Shown one piece after another: positions 1 through 5,135 of a DNA stretch of 5,135 nt. Under the pieces are notes generated by a model that was not told the origin of the DNA, searched no databases, and worked only from the letters and a program-made list of their open reading frames with translations. Source of the DNA: Acidobacteriota bacterium (lineage in GTDB: Bacteria; Acidobacteriota; JAAYUB01; JAMOQF01); contig JALULU010000456.1 in NCBI GenBank assembly GCA_027040585.1, positions 1 through 5,135 on the forward strand, written 5' to 3'. Every line of letters starts with the position of its first letter. Position 1 is the first letter of the stretch. The translations under genes and the position numbers were made by a program.

Positions 1-33
1 ATTTTGTTTAATGATTTGACAAATAAAATATTT

Positions 34-52
34 GGTGCCAGGCACCTTTTTT
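34..52 (+). terminator. Short GC palindrome with T-run, possible intrinsic terminator or REP-like hairpin
   Basis: GGTGCC (34-39), a single A (40) and GGCACC (41-46) form a perfect inverted repeat, followed by six T (47-52). As RNA it could fold with a 5-bp GC-rich stem and a 3-base loop, so on the plus strand it resembles a minimal rho-independent terminator for a gene left of the window. The stem is short for an efficient terminator. It lies between two copies of the direct repeat, so it may instead be part of a REP-like or mobile palindromic unit. From memory only, palindromes of the GGTGCCnGGCACC type are common intergenic repeats in diverse bacteria. The inverted repeat is certain; its role is not. 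Confidence 0.45.
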
Positions 53-73
53 ATATGCATTTTGTTTAATGAT

Positions 74-102
74 TTGACAGAATGTGTATCATTTTGTTTA
101 AT
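74..102 (+). promoter_or_regulatory. Predicted upstream sigma-70-type promoter (P2) built from repeats 2 and 3
   Basis: TTGACA at 74-79 is the end of repeat copy 2 and matches the -35 consensus perfectly. After exactly 17 bases, TTTAAT at 97-102, inside repeat copy 3, matches TATAAT at five of six positions. Initiation would fall near 108-110 and give the ATPase mRNA a leader of roughly 30 bases. No Shine-Dalgarno sequence lies in that leader. It may be a genuine second promoter or only a by-product of the repeat period. Confidence 0.5.
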
Positions 103-105
103 GAT

Positions 106-134
106 TTGACAGAATGTATTTTTTTTACTAAAAT
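106..134 (+). promoter_or_regulatory. Predicted proximal sigma-70-type promoter (P1) giving a leaderless ATPase transcript
   Basis: TTGACA at 106-111 ends repeat copy 3. A 17-base spacer follows, then TAAAAT at 129-134, which matches TATAAT at five of six positions. The ATG at 141 begins six bases after this -10, where the transcription start is expected, so the mRNA should begin at or within a base or two of the start codon. The absence of any purine-rich Shine-Dalgarno stretch before 141 supports this. The hexamers and spacing are read directly; promoter activity is inferred. Confidence 0.65.
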
Positions 135-140
135 TTCTGT

Positions 141-1358
141 ATGGACTATAAAGAAATTTTTGAACTTCATTTATTAGCTCTAAAAGAGGTAGAAAGATAC
201 AAAAAGAAAAGGCTTTTATTTGATGAAATTATGAAGGAAAAGGGAAAGCACTTTTTGGGAATAATTGGACCAAGAGGTGTGGGAAAAACAGTTCTACTGA
301 GGCAACTTGCGAAGGAATTAAAAAATAGTTTGTATATATCTTTAGATACCTTATTAGATGGTTCCTTTGATTTGTTTGAGTTTGTTAAAAATGGTTTTGA
401 AAACTATAAAATAAAGATTTTTTTGCTTGATGAAATCCATTACCTGAAAAATTTTTCAAGAGATCTAAAAAAAATCTATGATTTTTTAGACGAAGTAAAG
501 GTAATTTTTACAAGTTCAATTGCGTTGTGGATGATGAAAAGTGAAGTAGATCTTTCAAGAAGGGTTAAAATAATACCTCTTGGGCCCTTTAGTTTCAGGG
601 AGTTTTTGTGGTTTAAACAGAATATAAATATAAAAGATTTCACAATCAAAGATTTAGTTGAAAATAAATGGGATAGGGAACTGTTAAAGTATGAATTCCA
701 TTTTGAAAATTATTTGAAGGGTGGGCTTTATCCATTTTCACTTGAAGAACCTCATTCTTTAGATCTTTTTAAAAACATTTTAAACAGAGTTATAACGGGT
801 GATATACCCACTGTTAACAGAGATATGAAGGTTAGTGAAGTGGAAAAAATAAAAAACGTTGTTGATTTTGTTGGTAAATCACATTCAGAGGATATTAATT
901 ATACAACCATTTCTAAAAATCTTGGCATAACTAAATATAAGGCCAATCAATATGTCACTATCCTCAATAAAAGCTTTATTTTAAACATCATAAAACCTTA
1001 TGGTACAAATGTCATCAGGGAACCTAAAATTCTTATGCATCTTCCCTATAGGCTTTTGTATAGAGATTACAAAGATTGTTTAGGTCCTTTAAGAGAGGAT
1101 TTTTTCTGTGAGGTTATGAAATTACTAAGGGCTGATTTTTATTACCTTAAATCAAAAAGAGGAGAAAAAACTCCTGATTTTCTATTAAGAGAATGTAAAA
1201 ACATAGTTTTTGAAATTGGGGGAAAAGGAAAGGGAAAAAGTCAATTTAAGGGATACGATTCGAAAAATATTAAAAAAGTTATTTTAACACACCCTTATCA
1301 CCCTGGGAAAATACCACTTTTTTTAATTGGAATGATGGGAAAATTTAATCTTTCTTAA
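141..1358 (+). CDS. AAA_14/DUF4143-type ATPase with C-terminal nuclease-like domain
   Basis: This 405-residue protein has the layout of the AAA_14 plus DUF4143 family of stand-alone ATPases, whose cellular role is largely unknown. A Walker A loop GPRGVGKT is at residues 43-50. Walker B is IFLLDEIH at 93-100. A sensor-1-like FTSS is at 123-126, followed by the arginine pair 140-141 and a PLGPFSFREFL segment (146-156) typical of the family. A winged-helix-like segment spans about 248-287. The C-terminal part resembles the PD-(D/E)XK fold, with E324, D346 and E358, but the expected ExK is E358-I-G, so nuclease activity is doubtful. There is no signal peptide or membrane segment, so it is probably cytoplasmic. 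An in-frame TAA at 129-131 with no start codon before 141 fixes ATG 141 as the earliest start. No Shine-Dalgarno is present and the promoter is adjacent, so translation is probably leaderless. It stands alone on the plus strand, and its 3' end overlaps the convergent glycosyltransferase gene by 14 bases. The family call is strong; no substrate can be named. Confidence 0.87.
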   Translation: MDYKEIFELHLLALKEVERYKKKRLLFDEIMKEKGKHFLGIIGPRGVGKTVLLRQLAKELKNSLYISLDTLLDGSFDLFEFVKNGFENYKIKIFLLDEIHYLKNFSRDLKKIYDFLDEVKVIFTSSIALWMMKSEVDLSRRVKIIPLGPFSFREFLWFKQNINIKDFTIKDLVENKWDRELLKYEFHFENYLKGGLYPFSLEEPHSLDLFKNILNRVITGDIPTVNRDMKVSEVEKIKNVVDFVGKSHSEDINYTTISKNLGITKYKANQYVTILNKSFILNIIKPYGTNVIREPKILMHLPYRLLYRDYKDCLGPLREDFFCEVMKLLRADFYYLKSKRGEKTPDFLLRECKNIVFEIGGKGKGKSQFKGYDSKNIKKVILTHPYHPGKIPLFLIGMMGKFNLS

Positions 1359-2091
1359 TCTTCTCCTCATACTTTTTTGCCTCTCTTATGAAAATTGAGT
1401 AACCAGAAAAAATTGAAAATATCAGTCCCCTCATTCCATCTAAAAATCCAAGTTTTAAAAAGTAGGATTTAAAAAATCTAAATGGTGGTGAAAAAATCAT
1501 TTTAAAAAATGAAAATTTTCTCTCCGATTTATCAAGTTCAGCGTATTTTATTATCCTCTCAAGGTGCTCCTTTAGATTTTTATATGAATAGTGATATAGA
1601 TCTCCCTTTAATTTTTTTATTTTTACTTCTTTTGAAAATATAAGTCCTTCGTGCAATTTCTTATTGTCCCACCTGCAATGTTCTCTATTAAAAATTCTTA
1701 TTTTATATTCAGGATAATACCCTCCGTGATTTAAAAATCCATTTAAATACCAGGTTCTACGGGGAATTTTATAGGCATACTCACTAAAATCTTTTATCTT
1801 TGAAACTTCAACTATTGACCTTTTGAGTTCTTCTGAAACCACCTCATCGGCATCTATTGATAGAATCATTTTGTTTTTTGCTTTTTCATTTCCAAAGTTT
1901 TTCTGATCCCCATAAGTTGTAAAATCCCTCTTAAAAATTTTTGCACCAAATTTTTTAGCAATTTCTGTGGTTCTATCATCTGAATTTGAATCAACAACAA
2001 CTATTTCATCCACGAAATCAAGGCTTTTTAAACATCTTTCAATATTTCCCTCTTCATTAAAAGTTATAATTACAGCAGAAATCTTCTCCAT
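1345..2091 (-). CDS. Family 2 glycosyltransferase, WaaE/KdtX-like (LPS core type)
   Basis: This 248-residue protein is a GT-A-fold inverting glycosyltransferase that would transfer a sugar from a nucleotide-sugar donor to an envelope glycan on the cytoplasmic face of the inner membrane. The N-terminal SAVIITFNEEGNIERCL (5-21) and VVDSNSDDRT (32-41) form the nucleotide-binding part. The DxD-type metal site is DADE at 80-83. GGYYPEYKIRIFNR (123-136) and LHEG (146-149) match the WaaE/KdtX-like subgroup associated with beta-1,4-glucosyl transfer to lipopolysaccharide core. The C-terminal tail (about 192-235) is aromatic and basic, with an SPPFRFFKSYFLKLGFLDG segment suited to peripheral membrane binding. 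Its length is normal for the subgroup. The ATG shares one base with the pepF stop (TAATG), and the upstream Shine-Dalgarno is weak, so translation probably depends on reinitiation after pepF. The exact sugar and acceptor are not determinable; related members also act in capsule or general envelope glycan synthesis. Confidence 0.88.
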   Translation of the reverse strand: MEKISAVIITFNEEGNIERCLKSLDFVDEIVVVDSNSDDRTTEIAKKFGAKIFKRDFTTYGDQKNFGNEKAKNKMILSIDADEVVSEELKRSIVEVSKIKDFSEYAYKIPRRTWYLNGFLNHGGYYPEYKIRIFNREHCRWDNKKLHEGLIFSKEVKIKKLKGDLYHYSYKNLKEHLERIIKYAELDKSERKFSFFKMIFSPPFRFFKSYFLKLGFLDGMRGLIFSIFSGYSIFIREAKKYEEKIKKD

Positions 2092-2093
2092 TA
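2089..2093 (-). other. TAATG stop/start overlap coupling pepF to the glycosyltransferase
   Basis: On the minus strand the pepF stop TAA and the glycosyltransferase start ATG share one A (TAATG). The bases before it contain only weak GAG-like Shine-Dalgarno matches. Such one-base overlaps are a standard sign of translational coupling, and this one supports the chosen start of the glycosyltransferase. Confidence 0.8.
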
Positions 2094-3866
2094 CTCAAAC
2101 TTCTCAAATTCCTCAATCATTTCTTTAATAAACTCTATCCCCTTTTCCCAAAAACTTTTGTCATTTAAATCTTCATCAACAATTTTTGCAAGTTCATAGG
2201 GGCTCTTACTTCCACCACTTGATAGGATTTCCTTATATTTTTTTATAAATTCTTTACCATCGCCACCACTTTTGATTTCATCTTTATACTTTTTAAAAAG
2301 TGCAATTACAAAGAGTTCACCAAAGGAATAGGCATAGCAATAAAATCTGTAGTGAAAAAAGTGTGGGATTGATGACCAGTTCCACTTTTGAACATCAAAG
2401 AAGTCAATGGAATTTCCATACATTTTTACCATCTCTTCCCACCAGATTTTACTCATTTCCTCTTCAGATATAAAGCTTTCATAACTTTTTTTGTATGCTC
2501 GATATTCAAATAATATGTACATTATCTGTCTGTATACAGTTGCAATTATATCCTCTATCTTTGAGGAGAGTAAATTAAGGAGGATATCCTTTATCTTTGT
2601 CTTTTTCTTTAAATTCTCAGTTAAAAGCATTTCTCCAAAAACTGAGGCAGTTTCAGCAACAACAAGGGGTGGATGAAAATTTAAATATGTATTTTTTGAA
2701 GCGTAAATATCATGTATACCATGTCCAATTTCATGTGCAAGTGTGTATACATCCCTCAACTTTGAGGTGTAATTAGCCATAATAAAGGGATTTATATTGG
2801 GTGCAATACCATAACAATATGCTCCTCCCATTTTCCCTTTTTTGATCTCAGCATCTATCCAACTTTTTTCAAAAAAATCCTTTGCATATTTTCCAAATTC
2901 ATCGTCAAAATTTTTATATGCCTCAATTACCATTTTTGCAGCTTCCTTGTAGGGAATATTTTCCAATTCCTTTCCCATCGGGGCATATAGGTCTGAGCCC
3001 TTTAATTTTTCTTTTCCCATTAACTTTGCCTTTTTGAGATAGTACCTTTCAACTAAAGGATAACTACTTGTGATAACCTCAGTCATCAGGTCAAAGGTTT
3101 TCTTTTCAATCTGATTTGAAATGTGTGTTGGTTCCATTGGGTCAGAATATTTTCTGATATTTGATTCCACAATGTGATCTTTGACAATGTTGTTGTAAAT
3201 GGAGTTAATAATTTTCCCAAATTCTTCATATTTTTGGTAGTATACCTTTGTTGCATTTTCCCTTACCTTCTCCTCTGGATGGTAAAAAAGCCCCCTTATT
3301 TCTGAACCTGTAAGGGCCTTTAATTCCCCATCAATTTCAAGGTTAAATGTAAAATCTGATGTTATTTCGTTGTAAAGCCTTTCAAAACCATTTGCCCCTG
3401 TTAAATCCTTTTTCTGGATTATAATCTCCTCTTTTTCACTTAACTTGTGAGGTTTTTGCCTCCTTAAATTTTTGAGGTAGTTTTTGTATTCATCTAAATC
3501 CTTATGATTTAAAATATTATCAAAATCCTCATCCTTTAAATCAAGTAATTCAAGTTTAAAAAACGCTGTTTTTTCATAAATTTCAGCTGAAATCTCTTCA
3601 GATTTTATGAGTAGGCTTTTATATTCTGGATTTTGTGTATCAACTGAGAAGAGTAAATATGCATAAGCAGAAACCTTTCCCATTAGTGTGAGTATTTTCT
3701 CAAGGTCTTTAAAACCTTTTTTTACAGTTTCCGGGTCTTTTAGTTTACCTCTATACTTTTTTTCAAACTCATTTGAAAGTGATTTTGCACTGTTTAAATC
3801 TTTTTCTATTTTTGGATCTTTAATGTCACTATAGAGACTTGATAAATCCCAATTCATACTGTACAT
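2091..3866 (-). CDS. pepF: Oligoendopeptidase, pepF/M3 family zinc metallopeptidase
   Basis: This 591-residue cytoplasmic peptidase hydrolyses internal bonds of short peptides and completes intracellular protein turnover. The zinc-binding HEIGH motif is at residues 378-382 within TLAHEIGHGIH, where H378 and H382 bind zinc and E379 is the catalytic base. The third ligand is E405 in the downstream helix (VVAETASVFGE). The substrate-binding C-terminal segment HFFHYRFYCYAYSFGEL (502-518) is typical of the M3 group known as pepF/M3-family oligoendopeptidase. An N-terminal helical domain (about 1-200) precedes the catalytic domain, and total length fits this group. There is no signal peptide. The start at 3866 is preferred because AGGAGG lies five bases upstream; the alternative Met4 would be 14 bases away. 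The gene follows the dockerin-protein gene after nine bases and overlaps the glycosyltransferase gene by one, so it is the middle gene of an operon. All catalytic residues are present, so activity is expected; peptide specificity cannot be read. Confidence 0.95.
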   Translation of the reverse strand: MYSMNWDLSSLYSDIKDPKIEKDLNSAKSLSNEFEKKYRGKLKDPETVKKGFKDLEKILTLMGKVSAYAYLLFSVDTQNPEYKSLLIKSEEISAEIYEKTAFFKLELLDLKDEDFDNILNHKDLDEYKNYLKNLRRQKPHKLSEKEEIIIQKKDLTGANGFERLYNEITSDFTFNLEIDGELKALTGSEIRGLFYHPEEKVRENATKVYYQKYEEFGKIINSIYNNIVKDHIVESNIRKYSDPMEPTHISNQIEKKTFDLMTEVITSSYPLVERYYLKKAKLMGKEKLKGSDLYAPMGKELENIPYKEAAKMVIEAYKNFDDEFGKYAKDFFEKSWIDAEIKKGKMGGAYCYGIAPNINPFIMANYTSKLRDVYTLAHEIGHGIHDIYASKNTYLNFHPPLVVAETASVFGEMLLTENLKKKTKIKDILLNLLSSKIEDIIATVYRQIMYILFEYRAYKKSYESFISEEEMSKIWWEEMVKMYGNSIDFFDVQKWNWSSIPHFFHYRFYCYAYSFGELFVIALFKKYKDEIKSGGDGKEFIKKYKEILSSGGSKSPYELAKIVDEDLNDKSFWEKGIEFIKEMIEEFEKFE

Positions 3867-3870
3867 TTTT

Positions 3871-3878
3871 TCCTCCTA
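3871..3878 (-). promoter_or_regulatory. pepF ribosome-binding site overlapping the upstream stop codon
   Basis: On the minus strand this reads TAGGAGGA. The TAG (3878-3876) is the stop of the dockerin-protein gene, and the AGGAGG (3877-3872) is a near-ideal Shine-Dalgarno five bases before the pepF ATG at 3866. Ribosomes terminating on the upstream gene would sit directly on the pepF initiation region, which points to coupled translation. The match also shows that this organism uses canonical Shine-Dalgarno initiation, in contrast to the ATPase gene on the other strand. Confidence 0.9.
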
Positions 3879-5135
3879 TTGGGAAATTTGATATAAAAAA
3901 GTGATAAAGTCTAACAGATTTATTTTTGAGTCCCCATTTATGTCAGAAACATCTTCTAAAAAATTGGTGACTTTAATATTTCCAATGAGTTCATTTTTTA
4001 AAATAATTAAATCTGAAGAATCAACAACCCCATCTCCATTTAAATCCCCTTTAACACTTACAATCTGACAGGTTGGATCAACTTCTTCAATCTTAACATC
4101 GTCAATATACCAGCCATTTCCACCATTTGAACCATTAGCTGCAGCCCTAAATCTTATGTAAATGGTTTTACCTGCAAAGTCTGAAAGGTCAACAATGCTT
4201 TCCTTTAAGTGGGTTGATAATGTCCCCCCTGAAAAAGCCATTCTTCCTGCAATTGCTGAAGATGGAATATCTTCATTCCTTACAATTTTTATTTTATATC
4301 CATTTTGTATGAAATAATTTCCAAGGTCTGTAAATGTATTTCCATTATCAGTGGATATCTCAACGACACCGCCATCCTCTAAAAATTCAAACTGATATGT
4401 ATGGAAAAAGTGAAGGTAGTAGAGTTTACCTGTAGAAAGTGTAATGGGTCCTAAAGTCAAATAGCTATCCTGCAATATTGGGGGATCAAAAGCATAAAAA
4501 CTGTGAGTTTGTGAATGATTATAAGGTGTTTCCATTATTTTCCATCCATAACTTTGAAATCCACTCCCGATGGATGTACTCCACTCTGGGTTTCCACCAC
4601 TTTCAAAATCGTCAAAGAAAAGGTCGGTGGAGGTGATATTTCCAACTTGAAGTTCTGCATTAAATATAAATTCAAGATCACTGTTATAAACATCAATTTT
4701 AAATTTCGCTTTTTTGCCACATATAAAATTTTTTCCAATTTCAAATACAATGGGTTCATTGACAGGTATAATTGCCCCTCCTGATGGTAGATTATCCAAA
4801 GAGACTTCATCATTTAGCATATTAATTCCATTTGAGATAGGTGTCACCTTTATATATACCTTTCCGCTATCTTCATTTCCAGTATTATAGAAACTCATAT
4901 TTAATTTATAAATTTCACCTAAATCAGCAGTGTCATCTCCATTTCCTTCCACTTCACTGAATGTGGGTATATACATATTTATAAAAGGTCCATTACTTCT
5001 ACAATCTCCTTGAGTTAAAATACCATGTCTATAAAAGACATTGTAAATAAAGGTTAAATGCTCACCATTATAAAGATTTCTATCCGCCTCAATTATTGAA
5101 AGGGCACCATTTCTAAAACTTGTAGAAGGTGGCAT
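3876..5135 (-). CDS. Secreted-type multidomain protein with C-terminal dockerin-like domain (5' end outside window)
   Basis: The 419 visible residues are probably the C-terminal part of a larger extracellular protein. An ATG sits exactly at the window edge, but no signal peptide follows, so it is more likely an internal methionine than the start. Residues about 60-165 form a beta-sandwich-like domain with the SFYNTGNEDSGKVYI pattern seen in adhesion or CARDB-like modules next to secreted proteases. Residues about 172-350 form a jelly-roll-like domain (DDFESG at 175-180, DGGVVEISTDNG at 254-265, GWYIDDVKIE at 341-350) like those C-terminal to M6 immune-inhibitor-A or other secreted peptidases. 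A dockerin-like module ends the chain, with two calcium loops: DLNGDGVVDSSD (364-375) and DINGDSKINLLD (398-409). No catalytic domain is visible. The protein likely acts outside the cell, with the dockerin binding a cohesin or stabilising the C-terminus. It is the first visible gene of the operon; promoter and N-terminus are not in view. Confidence 0.85.
   Translation of the reverse strand: MPPSTSFRNGALSIIEADRNLYNGEHLTFIYNVFYRHGILTQGDCRSNGPFINMYIPTFSEVEGNGDDTADLGEIYKLNMSFYNTGNEDSGKVYIKVTPISNGINMLNDEVSLDNLPSGGAIIPVNEPIVFEIGKNFICGKKAKFKIDVYNSDLEFIFNAELQVGNITSTDLFFDDFESGGNPEWSTSIGSGFQSYGWKIMETPYNHSQTHSFYAFDPPILQDSYLTLGPITLSTGKLYYLHFFHTYQFEFLEDGGVVEISTDNGNTFTDLGNYFIQNGYKIKIVRNEDIPSSAIAGRMAFSGGTLSTHLKESIVDLSDFAGKTIYIRFRAAANGSNGGNGWYIDDVKIEEVDPTCQIVSVKGDLNGDGVVDSSDLIILKNELIGNIKVTNFLEDVSDINGDSKINLLDFITFLYQISQ

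Larger units (their letters stand above)
1..117. repeat. Three direct repeats of a 21-base unit, upstream of the ATPase gene
   Basis: Three identical 21-base copies lie at 1-21, 59-79 and 91-111; the core reads TTTGTTTAATGATTTGACA. Copies 2 and 3 match over a longer stretch (58-85 and 90-117, 28 bases) and are spaced 32 bases apart start to start. Copies 1 and 2 are 58 bases apart, because the gap between them carries a short palindrome with a T-run. Copy 1 touches the window edge, so the array may continue upstream. Each unit holds a -10-like TTTAAT and a perfect -35 TTGACA, so repetition in a 32-base period builds promoters. The units could also be operator sites or the end of a small mobile or REP-like element. 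The repeats are seen directly; the function is inferred. Confidence 0.9.

Noticed and set aside
16..44. A third promoter from repeat copy 1
   Set aside because: TTGACA is present at 16-21, but 17 bases downstream the sequence is the GC palindrome (CAGGCA at 39-44), with no -10-like hexamer.
1..117. CRISPR array
   Set aside because: The repeats are only 21 bases and the two gaps are 37 and 11 bases. An 11-base gap cannot be a spacer, and the repeats overlap a promoter pattern directly before a gene.
2491..2676. Small plus-strand open reading frame inside pepF
   Set aside because: It lies antisense within the well-supported pepF coding region (opposite the conserved catalytic domain), has no ribosome-binding site that I can see and resembles no family.
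4515..4813. Two overlapping small open reading frames (plus 4515-4784 and minus 4535-4813) inside the dockerin-protein gene
   Set aside because: Both are out-of-frame shadows of a coding region whose own frame shows clear domain patterns; neither has recognisable motifs.
5133..5135. ATG at the right edge as the true start of the dockerin protein
   Set aside because: The codon coincides with the window edge, no upstream sequence is available to judge a ribosome-binding site, and the following residues are not a signal peptide although the domains are of the secreted type. The gene is more likely cut by the window.

Overview
The window is AT-rich and encodes lysine- and isoleucine-rich proteins. 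It holds three genes that are complete within the window and one that runs off its right edge, with almost no intergenic space. The glycosyltransferase resembles the WaaE/KdtX lipopolysaccharide-core type, and the right-edge gene encodes a large secreted-type protein ending in a dockerin-like domain. Together these suggest a low-GC, probably diderm (Gram-negative-type) bacterium, plausibly an uncultured and perhaps thermophilic lineage. I cannot assign a taxon from the sequence, and the lifestyle is an inference from composition only.

Layout. Positions 1-140 are non-coding. They hold three copies of a 21-base direct repeat, two of them in a 32-base period, and a perfect GGTGCC-A-GGCACC palindrome followed by six T. 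Each repeat ends in TTGACA, and the 32-base period places a -10-like hexamer exactly 17 bases after the TTGACA of copies 2 and 3. The last -10-like hexamer ends six bases before the ATG at 141, and there is no Shine-Dalgarno sequence. The first gene therefore looks leaderless, or nearly so, under a promoter built from the repeat.

Positions 141-1358 (+) encode a stand-alone AAA_14/DUF4143-type ATPase with a winged-helix segment and a C-terminal nuclease-like domain. It converges on, and overlaps by 14 bases, a minus-strand cluster. In transcription order that cluster is a dockerin-bearing extracellular protein (5135-3876, 5' end outside the window), a pepF/M3-family oligoendopeptidase (3866-2091) and a family 2 glycosyltransferase (2091-1345).

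The three minus-strand genes are tightly packed. The TAG stop of the dockerin gene is embedded in the strong AGGAGG ribosome-binding site of pepF, and pepF and the glycosyltransferase share a TAATG stop/start. They are almost certainly co-transcribed and translationally coupled. Their biochemical roles differ (extracellular protein, cytoplasmic peptide degradation, envelope glycan assembly), so the grouping may reflect genome compaction rather than one pathway.

Most of the window is ordinary. The part most worth a second look is the left-end repeat/palindrome/promoter cassette and the ATPase it drives.
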